Positions 51,984 through 60,740 of a stretch of DNA of 64,000 nucleotides are shown here, one piece after another (position 1 is the stretch's first letter; every line of letters starts with the position of its first letter). The DNA is taken from the NCBI RefSeq assembly GCF_001274775.1, contig NZ_LGUE01000004.1, forward strand, positions 108,163 to 172,162, read 5' to 3'. The notes below the pieces were generated by a model, which worked only from the letters and a program-made list of their open reading frames with translations, was not told the DNA's origin and did no database searches. Source of the stretch: Rossellomorea marisflavi (GTDB lineage Bacteria; Bacillota; Bacilli; Bacillales; Bacillaceae_B). Made by a program: the position numbers and the translations under genes.

Positions 51984-53426
51984 CAGATTCGATCTTAAGG
52001 TATACGCCTCCACCGAAAACATGACGTTTTCTTTCGAATGAAAGATGATGGAGTCGTCCGATACCCGGGGAAAATAGCGGGCGGTCAATACGTGCTCCCC
52101 GTCATTCAAGAAAAGCTCCAGTGAAGAGTGGTCCAAGAAGAGATGAAGCTTTTGGACGCGGCTCACATCCACCCTCCTTCTCTCCGTAGATCCGTCATCA
52201 AGGCGACGCCGGGTTAATGTAACCCTGCCCTTCTGACAATCGTAGTGAATTTCAGCTTCATTCCTGAGGCGGATAGAGAAAGAGCCTGCTTTCAGAACAT
52301 CGATGATGAGTTCCTTGCTCTCAACCCCCATCCCTTCAAACTTCCACTTTTCACCGGCAAGGAGTTCTTTTGAACGGACGCTGAACGCACCTGCCCTTAG
52401 CTTTTTCAGTTCATTGACCGGTCGTTGGAGTACAACGCCGTCCTTCAGTTCCAGTTCCCTCGGAATGGTCAACGCGTGGATCCAGTGATAATTCAGTGTG
52501 GGATGATAGGGCTCCTGAGAATCTGTCATCCCCATCCAGGCCACGAGGATACGCCTCCCCGCTTCGTCAGTCATCGTCTGTGGAGCATAGAAGTCAAAGC
52601 CCTTATCAAGCTCTGAAAAATCCCCATGTGAGAATCGGGATGAATCAACATCGAGTGCACCCGTCATATAGCCTGATTGAAAGAGATTCTGATACCGATC
52701 TTCCTCGGGTTCGATCCCTTGGGGTGATATCAATAAGACGTCGCCTTCATCAAACTCCAATAGATCAGGGCATTCCCACATATAGCCTCCCAGTGCGTCA
52801 CGTCCAGCACCCGCGATAATCCCTTTATAATTCCAACGATAAAGATCATCTGATGTATACAAGACGACGGCACCGGCACCTTCAGACGTTTGTGCTCCGA
52901 TCACCATATGCCAGGTGGCTCCCCTTTTCCATACCTTCGGATCCCTGAAATGGGCGGTGAATCCTTCAGGCAAGGTGATGACCGGGCCCTTTTTCTCAAA
53001 ATGCACCCCGTCTTCCGAGACAGCAAGGCATTGATACGTTTCCCTTTCACCCGCATCGTTCTTCACGTTTCCTGTATAGAATAGGAACAGGTGATCATCC
53101 GAAACGACTGCTGACCCAGAGTAGCAGCCATTCCTCTCGTACCATTCACTCGGCACGAGGGCAATCGGTTCATGTCGCCATGTGGCAAGATCCTCTGAGG
53201 AATAATGGCCCCAGAATTTCGCTCCGTGACTTTCTTCAAGGGGATTCCACTGATAGAAGAAGTGATAGCGCCCCTTGAAGAAAGACAATCCATTCGGGTC
53301 ATTCAGAAGTCCGATGGGCGGCAGGAGATGATAGTTCAATCGGTATGGATCAGCTTCTGCCTTCTGGTGAAAGGACTGTATTCTTTCTTCTACAGCTGTG
53401 AGCAGTCTTTTTTCATTTTCATTCAT
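51969..53426 (-). CDS. scrB: Sucrose-6-phosphate hydrolase (GH32)
   Basis: A 485-aa GH32 enzyme. LLNDPNGLSFF carries the nucleophile Asp, FRDPKVW the transition-state Asp and WECPDLLEF the acid/base Glu. The C-terminal beta sandwich is complete. It splits sucrose-6-phosphate delivered by the upstream PTS. Start at ATG 53426 with AGGAG 8 nt upstream (TTG 53432 is the longer alternative). Last gene of the scr operon. Confidence 0.93.
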   Translation of the reverse strand: MNENEKRLLTAVEERIQSFHQKAEADPYRLNYHLLPPIGLLNDPNGLSFFKGRYHFFYQWNPLEESHGAKFWGHYSSEDLATWRHEPIALVPSEWYERNGCYSGSAVVSDDHLFLFYTGNVKNDAGERETYQCLAVSEDGVHFEKKGPVITLPEGFTAHFRDPKVWKRGATWHMVIGAQTSEGAGAVVLYTSDDLYRWNYKGIIAGAGRDALGGYMWECPDLLEFDEGDVLLISPQGIEPEEDRYQNLFQSGYMTGALDVDSSRFSHGDFSELDKGFDFYAPQTMTDEAGRRILVAWMGMTDSQEPYHPTLNYHWIHALTIPRELELKDGVVLQRPVNELKKLRAGAFSVRSKELLAGEKWKFEGMGVESKELIIDVLKAGSFSIRLRNEAEIHYDCQKGRVTLTRRRLDDGSTERRRVDVSRVQKLHLFLDHSSLELFLNDGEHVLTARYFPRVSDDSIIFHSKENVMFSVEAYTLRSNLNVHS

Positions 53427-53447
53427 ATGCAAAGCTCCTTGCTGTCA

Positions 53448-54857
53448 TTATTTCTCCACGTCGTTTTTCAGTTTATCCGAATAGCCGAACATCCACGTAA
53501 GCGCAAATGCAACTCCGATCGCAATGACGTTCACCAAGATATATAAGAGGATCTGACCGTTCAAGTATAGAAGCGTACCCGGGATGACCGTGATGGCCAT
53601 GCCTGTTCCCTTCAAACCGACAATGGATGCGATGAATCCACCTACTCCTCCCCCGACAAGACCCATGATGAACGGTTTCCCATATCTCAGATTCACCCCG
53701 AAGATGGCGGGTTCAGTGATTCCAAGGAAGGCAGAAAATGATGACGGGAGGGCAAGTGCTTTAAGCTTCTTCGACTTGGTTTTCAATCCGACGGCAAGTG
53801 CAGCACCACCCTGTGCAGCGATGGAGCAGGTGATGATGGCATTGTACGGATTGCTTCCAAGATTTGCAAGCAGCTGGATTTCGAGCATATTGAAGATGTG
53901 GTGGACCCCTGTCACGACGATAACTTGATTGAGGGCACCGATGATCAGTCCGCTAATCCCAAACGGCCATTCCAGGACCGCAATCGTTCCGTCAAGGATG
54001 ACATTTTCCAAGCTGTGGAAGATGGGACCGATGGCAAAAAGGGCGAGAGTGATCATGATCAGTAACGTCAGGAATGGTGTAATGATCAGATCCAGTGCTT
54101 CCGGGACCCTTCTTCGTATCTGCTTCTCAAGCTTCGCACCGAGGATCCCCGCGATGAACGCCGGAAGGACCGAGCCCTGATAGCCTACGACCGGGATGAA
54201 CCCGAAGAATTCGATGGGATGTACATCCCCGCCTGCTACTCCCCATGCGTTCGGCAGCGATGGGCTCACGAGCATGAGACCGAGTACCAGCCCGACGATT
54301 GGCGAACCTCCAAATACGCGGAACGTGGACCATGCCACAAGAGCCGGAAGGAAGATGAAGGCCGTATCAGTCAAGATTTCAGTGAATAAGATGAAGTTTT
54401 GAGAGATATCATCTGGCGTCATACCGAATAAGGCAAGGATCTGTTCCTGCAGAACCAGACCTCGTAGTCCCATGAAAAGTCCAGTCGCCACAAGGGCAGG
54501 AATGATCGGAACGAAGACGTCTCCGAATGTCCTGATCGCACGCTGGAAGGCGCTTCCGCTTTTCGCGACTTCAGAGGACTGCTCGGACTTCGTGGACCCT
54601 TTCAACCCAAGGTTCATGACTTCTTCATAGACCCTGTTCACCGTACCCGTACCGAAGATCACCTGGTACTGCCCTGAATTGAAAAAGGCCCCTTTCACTT
54701 TATCCGTTGCTTCCACCGCTTCCTGGTCAATCGCTTCCTTGTCTTTCACCATGATACGAAGTCGTGTGGCACAATGGGCTACAGAGAGGATGTTTTCATC
54801 CCCGCCGACCGCTTTGACGATTTCTTCTGCAATCTTTCGATTCTCCGACATAGTCAT
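53448..54857 (-). CDS. scrA: Sucrose-specific PTS enzyme IIBC
   Basis: A 469-aa permease. The N-terminal IIB domain has SVAHCATRLRIMVKD with the phosphorylated Cys, and the C-terminal IIC domain has about ten TM helices with GITEPAIFGVNLRYGKPF. There is no IIA domain, so another IIA-Glc must donate phosphate. ATG 54857 is preferred (GGAGG 5 nt upstream); ATG 54851 is possible. It precedes scrB by 21 nt, and LacI-type operators lie in front. Confidence 0.92.
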   Translation of the reverse strand: MTMSENRKIAEEIVKAVGGDENILSVAHCATRLRIMVKDKEAIDQEAVEATDKVKGAFFNSGQYQVIFGTGTVNRVYEEVMNLGLKGSTKSEQSSEVAKSGSAFQRAIRTFGDVFVPIIPALVATGLFMGLRGLVLQEQILALFGMTPDDISQNFILFTEILTDTAFIFLPALVAWSTFRVFGGSPIVGLVLGLMLVSPSLPNAWGVAGGDVHPIEFFGFIPVVGYQGSVLPAFIAGILGAKLEKQIRRRVPEALDLIITPFLTLLIMITLALFAIGPIFHSLENVILDGTIAVLEWPFGISGLIIGALNQVIVVTGVHHIFNMLEIQLLANLGSNPYNAIITCSIAAQGGAALAVGLKTKSKKLKALALPSSFSAFLGITEPAIFGVNLRYGKPFIMGLVGGGVGGFIASIVGLKGTGMAITVIPGTLLYLNGQILLYILVNVIAIGVAFALTWMFGYSDKLKNDVEK

Positions 54858-54876
54858 TCTCCCCTCCATGTTCATT

Positions 54877-55002
54877 TGTGGAATCGATTACACAACATTG
54901 AAAATAAAAACACTTAATCTATGAGACCAAATGTGAAATCGATTACACAAAATCATAAAAATGATGTAATCGATTCCACATCATCAGAATGAAACCGATT
55001 AC
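54877..55002. promoter_or_regulatory. Cluster of four LacI-type operators before scrA
   Basis: Palindromes centred on ATCGAT or CCGATT lie at 54877-54894 (TGTGGAATCGATTACACA), 54932-54949 (TGTGAAATCGATTACACA), 54963-54982 and about 54990-55003. They have centre spacings of about 55, 31 and 25 bp. The core GAAATCGATTAC suits the adjacent LacI-family regulator. The first overlaps the scrA leader and could block elongation. Confidence 0.75.
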
Positions 55003-55012
55003 TTAATTCGGA

Positions 55013-55999
55013 TTATACACTATCACCTTGGAGAAGTCGAACATTTATCAGTCTTTTTTCCGGAGAATTTCCACCACTCTTGATGGCTTCCAGGATCAAT
55101 CCTGCTGCCACTCTGCCAGACTCCTTATTCTGATAGTCCATTGTAGTGAGGGAAGGCGTGATGTATCTGGAAAGCTCCGAAGCACCGATTCCTGCGAACG
55201 CAATGTCTTCAGGAATCCGTAATCCTATTGACTTCACGTAATTCATGGCGCCGATGGCCAGACGATCGGTCACGGCAAATACTGCTGTCGGAGGTATGGC
55301 AGCCCCCATCATGCGCTCCATGGCAACAGCTCCAGATTCCACATCGAAGATCCCCTTCTCTATCCAACTTTCTTCTATGGGAAGGTTTCTTTCCTGCATC
55401 GCTTGGAGGTATCCCTTTTTCCTCAACACACCGACAGCCGGGTCTTCTTCTGAAACCCCGATGAATCCGATGCGTTCATGACCGTGATCGATGAGGTGTT
55501 TCACCATGTCCTTTGCTGCCTGATATTCGTCAAAGATCACATTCGGCGTATCGTCTACCTCTTGCCCCACCACGACCACCGGTATATCCAGACGCTGGAT
55601 TTCAGCCTTCAGCCCGGCTCCATTTGTAGTAGCTGAGAGGATGATTCCATCCACATCTCGACTCTTTAGGAGCCTGAGATGTTCAATTTCTTTTTCCGCA
55701 CTCAAGCCCGAGTTGGCAAGCAAAATCTGATATCCCTCTTTTGCCAGGACTTCATCCAATCCGCGGACAAGCCTGCTTGACGTTTCCGTGCTGATTTTCG
55801 GCAGGATGACACCGATGACTTTCGTTTGTTTCGTTCTGAGGGATTTTGCATTTTCACTCGGAACATAGCCTGTCTCCTCAATCACTTTCAGGATCCTTTT
55901 CCTTGCTTCTTCCCCCACATAACCTGAATTATTTAAAAAGCGTGAGACCGTGGCACTAGAGACCTCAGCCATCTTCGCTACTTCTTTGATCGTTGGCAC
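55013..55999 (-). CDS. scrR: LacI-family repressor of the sucrose genes
   Basis: A 328-aa regulator starting at GTG 55999 (AGGAGG 9 nt upstream). PTIKEVAKMAEVSSATVSRFLNNSGYVGEEARKRI is the LacI helix-turn-helix with hinge helix, followed by the two-lobed sugar-binding domain (VIGVILPKISTETSSRLVRGLDEVL; DGIILSATTNG). The position upstream of scrA-scrB and the four palindromes support a sucrose-type repressor; the inducer could be sucrose or fructose phosphate. Confidence 0.9.
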   Translation of the reverse strand: MPTIKEVAKMAEVSSATVSRFLNNSGYVGEEARKRILKVIEETGYVPSENAKSLRTKQTKVIGVILPKISTETSSRLVRGLDEVLAKEGYQILLANSGLSAEKEIEHLRLLKSRDVDGIILSATTNGAGLKAEIQRLDIPVVVVGQEVDDTPNVIFDEYQAAKDMVKHLIDHGHERIGFIGVSEEDPAVGVLRKKGYLQAMQERNLPIEESWIEKGIFDVESGAVAMERMMGAAIPPTAVFAVTDRLAIGAMNYVKSIGLRIPEDIAFAGIGASELSRYITPSLTTMDYQNKESGRVAAGLILEAIKSGGNSPEKRLINVRLLQGDSV

Positions 56000-56076
56000 T
56001 CTGCATTCCTCCTTACAAAAGCCCGGACCCTTCCATTTTACCCGAAAGCCGCCCTGATGAACATGTTACAGAAAAA

Positions 56077-56100
56077 GAAAAAAACCTCCCAAGGGGAGGC
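56077..56100 (-). terminator. Terminator after the receiver-only gene
   Basis: GCCTCCCCTTGGGAGGTTTTTTT on the minus strand directly follows the stop codon, showing that no HTH-coding remnant lies downstream. Confidence 0.75.
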
Positions 56101-56574
56101 TCAAACAGCAGAAGATTTGAATCTGTTCACGATAGAGGCGATGGGACCGGCCTTCCTGACCGGGAGAGAGTGTACGATTGACTCCTTTCCCGGTTCTTCG
56201 AGCTTGGGAGAATACACGTGTTCTCCCGTCATGACGGTGCGGATCGCTCCGATCAATTCATCTCCCGTGCTGTCTTTGATCAGGTAGCCATGTACACCCG
56301 ATTCCATCACCATCCGCTCGTTCCCCGGATCGGCAAACGTGGATAGGATGATCATCTTGATGCCTTTGGAAGCTACATCTCTTATGAAGTCCTGTGCATA
56401 TAACCAGCTGATGTCGGCAATGAAAATGTCTGGTGGGTCTTTCTCCAGGATGCTCCCTGCCGATTCAAGGGAGTCTGCCTGCCCGATCACCACTGCATCT
56501 TCTTCCAGTTCCAAAAGGGTGCAGATGGTTTTCAAATATGCTTCATCCACTTCTGCGACAACAATAGAAATCAT
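56101..56574 (-). CDS. Stand-alone response-regulator receiver, DesR-like but without HTH
   Basis: The 157-aa protein has receiver landmarks: phosphoacceptor Asp54 (IFIADIS), Ser/Thr78-79 (IILSTF) and Lys100 (GYLIKDS). The region after residue 115 is short and basic (PLPVRKAG-type tail) and does not form the LuxR helix-turn-helix expected of DesR. A terminator begins at the stop, so it is not a simple late truncation. It lies 26 nt after the desaturase gene in place of desK-desR. It may act as a phosphate sink or protein-protein switch; this is inference. Confidence 0.75.
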   Translation of the reverse strand: MISIVVAEVDEAYLKTICTLLELEEDAVVIGQADSLESAGSILEKDPPDIFIADISWLYAQDFIRDVASKGIKMIILSTFADPGNERMVMESGVHGYLIKDSTGDELIGAIRTVMTGEHVYSPKLEEPGKESIVHSLPVRKAGPIASIVNRFKSSAV

Positions 56575-56600
56575 GCGTGTCTCTCCTCTTCAACCTGCGA

Positions 56601-57626
56601 TTATAATTCCGGTTTGGCTTGCGGAGTGATACGAGCAGACTTTTGGACCTTCGCTGCCTTGAAGGTGACAAAGTTCTTCCGTTCTTCGTCCCACAGTTTG
56701 AATTTAATGGAACTGAGACTTGTCATCAGTGAAATCGTCGGGACATTCTGCAAAGGCTTCGTGTTATTATGAGCCTCTTCAAGCTTGTAGTTCGGAACCC
56801 TCGGGCTCAGGTGATGGACATGGTGATACCCGATATTCCCCGTCAGGAATTGAATGGCCTTCGGAAGCTTGTAGAACGAGCTTCCTTCCACTGCCGCAAG
56901 CACATATTCCCACTCTTTATCTTCCTCGAAATAAGAATCTTCAAACGTGTGCTGCACATAAAACAACCAGATTCCGAAAGCACCCGATATCATGAAGATT
57001 GATCCTTGCACAAGCAGGAATGGAAGCCATCCGAGCGTCAGGCAGAATAATGTGACCAGGACTACCAATACAAGGTTGACGAAGTACGTATTGTTTCTTT
57101 CTTTTTTTCTGGCGTTCTTACGATTGAAACGATTTTTCAACAAGAACACATAGATCGGACCAAGGATGAACATCACGAACGGATTACGGTAAAAACGGTA
57201 CGCAAGACGTGTTTTCAGAGGAGCTGCACGGTATTCGTCCACCGTCATCGTCCAGATATCACCGGTACCCCTTTTATCAAGGTTTCCGCTTGTTGCATGG
57301 TGGACAGCATGGTCATGTCCCCATTGATCGAAAGGAAAAAGGGTCATGATTCCCATGGCTGTACCGACTGCTCGATTGACTTTGCGGCTTTTGAAGAATG
57401 AGTAATGCGTGCAGTCATGGAAGATGATGAAGATCCTTGTCAAAAATCCAGCTGCCAGGATGATGGGAACGAGGGCCAGCCAGTAGGATACAGATAAACT
57501 CTCATAGGCGAGGAACCATAGAAGGAAGAAAGGCCCCAACGTATTGATCAGCTGCCACACACTTTCCTTTGTCGTGGATTTCTCATAAGGAGCTACTTCT
57601 TTTTTCAGCGTTTTTATATTCGTCAT
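56601..57626 (-). CDS. des: Membrane fatty acid desaturase (Des-like)
   Basis: A 341-aa acyl-lipid desaturase with three histidine boxes: HDCTHYSF, HDHAVHH and GYHHVHH, plus four hydrophobic segments. It introduces a double bond into membrane phospholipid acyl chains, restoring fluidity in the cold. ATG 57626 is chosen; the frame extends to ATG 57662, but that would lie on the promoter. Upstream GTGTCAT-type repeats match a DesR-like operator. Confidence 0.88.
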   Translation of the reverse strand: MTNIKTLKKEVAPYEKSTTKESVWQLINTLGPFFLLWFLAYESLSVSYWLALVPIILAAGFLTRIFIIFHDCTHYSFFKSRKVNRAVGTAMGIMTLFPFDQWGHDHAVHHATSGNLDKRGTGDIWTMTVDEYRAAPLKTRLAYRFYRNPFVMFILGPIYVFLLKNRFNRKNARKKERNNTYFVNLVLVVLVTLFCLTLGWLPFLLVQGSIFMISGAFGIWLFYVQHTFEDSYFEEDKEWEYVLAAVEGSSFYKLPKAIQFLTGNIGYHHVHHLSPRVPNYKLEEAHNNTKPLQNVPTISLMTSLSSIKFKLWDEERKNFVTFKAAKVQKSARITPQAKPEL

Positions 57627-57678
57627 GTGAGTACAATCCCCTTTTCTCTTTGTGTTACCCATAGTATAGGGGAGAGAG

Positions 57679-57730
57679 TGTCATGGTGTTAGTAGTAGGT
57701 GTCATATGAAGGATATGACACTTGTCATAT
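57679..57730 (-). promoter_or_regulatory. DesR-like operator repeats before des
   Basis: A perfect inverted repeat GTGTCATAT-N5-ATATGACAC (57699-57721) is flanked by further half-sites GTGTCAT (57679-57685) and TTGTCATAT (57722-57730). B. subtilis DesR also binds repeated sites before des; the exact consensus was not checked. Confidence 0.5.
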
Positions 57731-57836
57731 TTTCAAACGGGGCAGGAATGAGAATGCTTTCACAGCAGGGGTTTGAGGAAGGAAATTAAAATCAGGAAAA
57801 TCTGAAAAAAGTCATATTTCCTGCGTAAAAAACATA

Positions 57837-57872
57837 AATACCCACTCCATCTTTGTCAATGGAGTGGGTATT
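57837..57872 (-). terminator. Terminator of the methyltransferase gene
   Basis: AATACCCACTCCAT / ATGGAGTGGGTATT, immediately after the stop. Confidence 0.8.
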
Positions 57873-57874
57873 AT

Positions 57875-58807
57875 TCATGAGCATACAAGTACTTCCCGGA
57901 CGAATCGACCTTTCTTCACTTCGCAACGGTCTTCTATGGAGAGACCGGCATCACGGATGGCCTCATCGACATCCTCAAGGGTCACGATCACGGCTTTGTC
58001 AGCTATCCGTTTAGCACTCTGAAGGAGCTCTAGCTTCTCTTCATCTGTTATGACCGAGCAGAGATTATAGGGCAGATCGATGATGGCCGCATCATAATGA
58101 TCGGTTATGTCATTGATGTCCATGAGGCTGACCTCCCCTTCCAGTCCGAAGTGGGCGATGTTTTCCTTCACTCCATCCAAAATCAATGGATTTCGATCAC
58201 TTCCTTTGATATCCATCCCCATGGACAGTGCTTCCACCAAAACGGTGCCGATTCCGCAGCACGGATCGATAAGGGTGACACCTTCGGGATCCGGTGCGGC
58301 GATATTGGCTACGGCACGGGCCACACGTGTATTCAATGAAGTCGAGTAGCTGTGGGGCTTGGACTGGTGCTTCAGCCATATGGCTTCATTACGGGCATAC
58401 TCCCCTAAGACCCAACCGCCATCAGTTTCCATGATGCCGTATAAGATCGTCGGATGGACCAGCTCCGCTTCCCCCTTGAGCTGGAGGCCGACTTCCTTTT
58501 CGATCCTGCGCACTTCCTTGAACCCTGTTTTTTCCCGGTCGGGATTTTGCACATATATGACCTTGAAACCATCTACGGCAGCCAATTGATGGACGTTTCC
58601 AAGGAACTCCTCAAAGCTGGCTCCTTCCGTCATGACGGTGAGACGTTCTTTTATAAATGGACTCCTGCTCGGATCGATCAAGCGTGTGCTTTCCTGGATC
58701 AATGAGCTCGGACTTTCGCCGAACAACGTCCTTCTTTCCAATGCGCACAGCGAAACTTCGTTCGGTTCCCAGGAGTAGGTATATAGATGTTTTCTGATGA
58801 TAATCAA
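57875..58807 (-). CDS. TRM11-like SAM-dependent methyltransferase
   Basis: A protein of about 310 aa. The C-terminal Rossmann domain has LIDPCCGIGTVLVEAL (SAM loop), IKGSDRNPLI, and IIDLPYNL in place of the NPPY catalytic motif, as in TRM11-type N2-guanosine methyltransferases or related RNA/DNA enzymes. The N-terminus has the LYTYSWEPNEVSLCALERRTLFG pattern of this Bacillus group. The frame is open to ATG 58867, but a promoter-like TACAAT lies inside that part; TTG 58807 fits the family length. The start is uncertain. Confidence 0.75.
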   Translation of the reverse strand: MIIIRKHLYTYSWEPNEVSLCALERRTLFGESPSSLIQESTRLIDPSRSPFIKERLTVMTEGASFEEFLGNVHQLAAVDGFKVIYVQNPDREKTGFKEVRRIEKEVGLQLKGEAELVHPTILYGIMETDGGWVLGEYARNEAIWLKHQSKPHSYSTSLNTRVARAVANIAAPDPEGVTLIDPCCGIGTVLVEALSMGMDIKGSDRNPLILDGVKENIAHFGLEGEVSLMDINDITDHYDAAIIDLPYNLCSVITDEEKLELLQSAKRIADKAVIVTLEDVDEAIRDAGLSIEDRCEVKKGRFVREVLVCS

Positions 58808-58905
58808 CTCCGTATGAAAATAGCGTACTCTTCCTATTGTATCACAGCTATTTCGTACAGTCGGCATGCTTGCCGGGGCCCATTTTAGAAATAGATGTAA
58901 AATAG

Positions 58906-58936
58906 ACTTTACAAAATGTAAAGTTAACCATACAAT
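58906..58936 (+). promoter_or_regulatory. Promoter and operator of the Xre/DUF2178 operon
   Basis: TTTACA (58908-58913), 17 nt, TACAAT (58931-58936). The -35 is covered by a perfect inverted repeat ACTTTAC-AAAAT-GTAAAGT (58906-58924). It resembles the operator at 54-69, pointing to a shared regulator family. Confidence 0.65.
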
Positions 58937-58970
58937 ATGGGTATAAACTCAAGAAAAGGAAAGTGATGGG

Positions 58971-59177
58971 ATGCTAACAAACCGTGTAAAAGAATTGCGG
59001 GCAAGGCATGGAATGACACAGGGCCTGCTTGCTGAGTCCGTCGATGTGACGAGACAGACCATCGTCGCCCTGGAAAAAGGGAGCTATATCCCTTCCCTGC
59101 TTCTCGCGATGAAAATAGCCAAGGCATTCGGACTGCCCGTTGAAGAGATATTCTATCTGGAGGAGGAAGAAAGATGA
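58971..59177 (+). CDS. Small Xre-family regulator (YozG-like)
   Basis: A 68-aa helix-turn-helix protein: NRVKELRARHGMTQGLLAESVDVTRQTIVALEKGSYIPSLLLAMKIAKAFG, ending in an acidic tail. Such minimal Xre proteins repress their own operon with a downstream membrane protein. It overlaps the next gene by ATGA, and the operator upstream covers its -35. The function of the pair is unknown to me. Confidence 0.92.
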   Translation: MLTNRVKELRARHGMTQGLLAESVDVTRQTIVALEKGSYIPSLLLAMKIAKAFGLPVEEIFYLEEEER

Positions 59178-59632
59178 AATTGATGAAACTGTTTTGGATG
59201 TATGTCGTAGTATTTGGTTTATTTGGCTGGGCAATGGTGGAGTTTTTTGATATGACCACCCAAATTGCTGCGTTCAACAAAAACCCGGACGGAGACGTCA
59301 TGTTTGAAGGAAATGCTTTCCCTTTTCTATTGATCTTGATCGTGTGTAGCATCCTTTCCATCCTGTCCTACCGCTCTAAAAAAAGAAGGAAGCTTTCCCT
59401 CATGGTTCCGGATGAATTCCAGGAAAGCGATGAAAGGGAAAAGCAGATCACTGCGGAAGCCTGTAAGACCGCCTATATGAGCATGATGATCGCCGCTCCG
59501 GTCATCGCCGCTCTGCTTGTCTTTTATCCACTCGTTGCTGAAAAGCTCCCCTACTATCCAGTGATTCTCTTCATGCTGCTGCCCTTCGTTCAGGTGACGG
59601 CGTATCTGATTCATTGGAAGAAGGCATTTTAA
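59174..59632 (+). CDS. DUF2178-like membrane protein
   Basis: A 152-aa protein with four hydrophobic segments and the polar stretch ESDEREKQITAEACKTAYMSM between the second and third, as in DUF2178-type proteins that are regularly paired with small Xre regulators. The start overlaps the Xre stop (ATGA). Its function is unknown. It ends at 59632, followed by repeat copy 3. Confidence 0.8.
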   Translation: MKLMKLFWMYVVVFGLFGWAMVEFFDMTTQIAAFNKNPDGDVMFEGNAFPFLLILIVCSILSILSYRSKKRRKLSLMVPDEFQESDEREKQITAEACKTAYMSMMIAAPVIAALLVFYPLVAEKLPYYPVILFMLLPFVQVTAYLIHWKKAF

Positions 59633-59689
59633 TCAGTGTTAAGACAAAACAAACGAACTCGATTAGGGTAGGTTCGTCATACAGCTCTT

Positions 59690-59831
59690 AATTCCCGTAC
59701 AAGACTGCGCTTCCTGCTGGAAACAAATCAATCGTCATGTTCATGACACCAATTAATGACCCGAACTTTTTGCCTGACCGCAGGTAGATCGATTCGGGTT
59801 TTACTATGATTAAAACACATTTACCTCAGCC
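59690..59831 (-). repeat. Dispersed intergenic repeat, copy 3
   Basis: On the minus strand it reads GGCTGAGGTAAATGTGTTTTAATC, then an ACCCGAA hairpin, and about 45 nt further GTTTCCAGCAGGAAGCGCAGTCTTG. This matches copy 1 at 4652 including its second part with gaps. The + strand region 59633-59757 otherwise shows nothing. Confidence 0.5.
59758..59803. terminator. Terminator-like hairpin in repeat copy 3
   Basis: GACCCGAA / TTCGGGTTTT with an inner CCTG/CAGG stem. It is less perfect than copies 1 and 2. Confidence 0.45.
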
Positions 59832-59884
59832 TTTTCATGGTATAATTTTAATGAATTCCCAATAAGAGGAGAAGTGAAGTCATC

Positions 59885-60706
59885 ATGAATGAGTACATAT
59901 GCACCACATGCGGCGTGCAATACCATTCGGCTGCAGAACCGTCATCTTGTCTGATCTGCACGGAGGAACGACAATATGTGAATCCAAACGGTCAATCATG
60001 GACCAACCTTGAGCAGCTTACTGCATCAGGAGTATACAAGAATGAGATTGTTCAAGAGGAAGAAGGGCTTTACAGCATCACCACCACTCCTTCGTTCGCC
60101 ATCGGTCAAACCGCTTATCTCATCCAGAAAGCCGGCTTCAATGTTCTGTGGGATTGCATCACCTACCTTGATGCAGAGACCATTGCGACCATCCGTGAGT
60201 TAGGCGGCATCCAGGCGATTGCCCTGTCACACCCGCACTATTACTCCACCCAAGTGGAATGGGCAGAAGCGTTCGATGCCCCGATCTATATTCACGAAGA
60301 CGACCGGGAATGGGTGACCCGGCCGAGTGAGCGCATCATCTACTGGAGCGGGGAAGCGCTTGAACTGCACGAAGAAGTCACCATCCATCGCATCGGCGGG
60401 CATTTCAAAGGAGGGAGCATCCTCCACTGGAGAAGCGGTGCAGACAAGCTCGGCGTGCTCCTCACAGGTGATGTCATCCAGGTGGTGGCCGATCGGAACT
60501 GGGTCAGCTTCATGTATAGCTATCCGAATCTCATCCCGCTCCCTGCCTATAAAGTGAAGGAGATGGCGACCCAAGTGAAGCCGCTCCCATTCGACAGGCT
60601 ATACAACGCATTTCACCGGATCGTCACGCGTGGAGCGAATACGAAGGTTCAGGCCTCGGCAGAACGCTATATCGCCGCACTGGAAGGCACGCTCTTCCAT
60701 ACATAA
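59885..60706 (+). CDS. MBL-fold hydrolase with N-terminal zinc ribbon
   Basis: A 273-aa protein. The first 30 residues have CTTC and CLIC pairs (rubredoxin-like zinc ribbon). The rest is a metallo-beta-lactamase fold, but the usual HxHxDH box is altered to SHPHYYS, while a later GGHFKGG and LLTGDVIQV (metal ligands His and Asp) are kept. It may be a metal-dependent hydrolase with changed metal binding. The substrate is unknown. A clear AAGAGGAG precedes the start; it is monocistronic. Confidence 0.8.
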   Translation: MNEYICTTCGVQYHSAAEPSSCLICTEERQYVNPNGQSWTNLEQLTASGVYKNEIVQEEEGLYSITTTPSFAIGQTAYLIQKAGFNVLWDCITYLDAETIATIRELGGIQAIALSHPHYYSTQVEWAEAFDAPIYIHEDDREWVTRPSERIIYWSGEALELHEEVTIHRIGGHFKGGSILHWRSGADKLGVLLTGDVIQVVADRNWVSFMYSYPNLIPLPAYKVKEMATQVKPLPFDRLYNAFHRIVTRGANTKVQASAERYIAALEGTLFHT

Positions 60707-60707
60707 C

Positions 60708-60737
60708 AAAAAGCATCCCGTTATATGGGATGCTTTT
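60708..60737. terminator. Terminator between MBL and VOC genes
   Basis: AAAAGCATCCC / GGGATGCTTTT with a GTTATAT loop; serves convergent genes. Confidence 0.8.
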
Positions 60738-60740
60738 GTT

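Noticed and set aside
59885-60706. MBL-fold protein as a standard metallo-beta-lactamase or glyoxalase II
   Set aside because: The HxHxDH motif is replaced by HPHYYS and an N-terminal zinc ribbon is present, so a canonical activity cannot be claimed.
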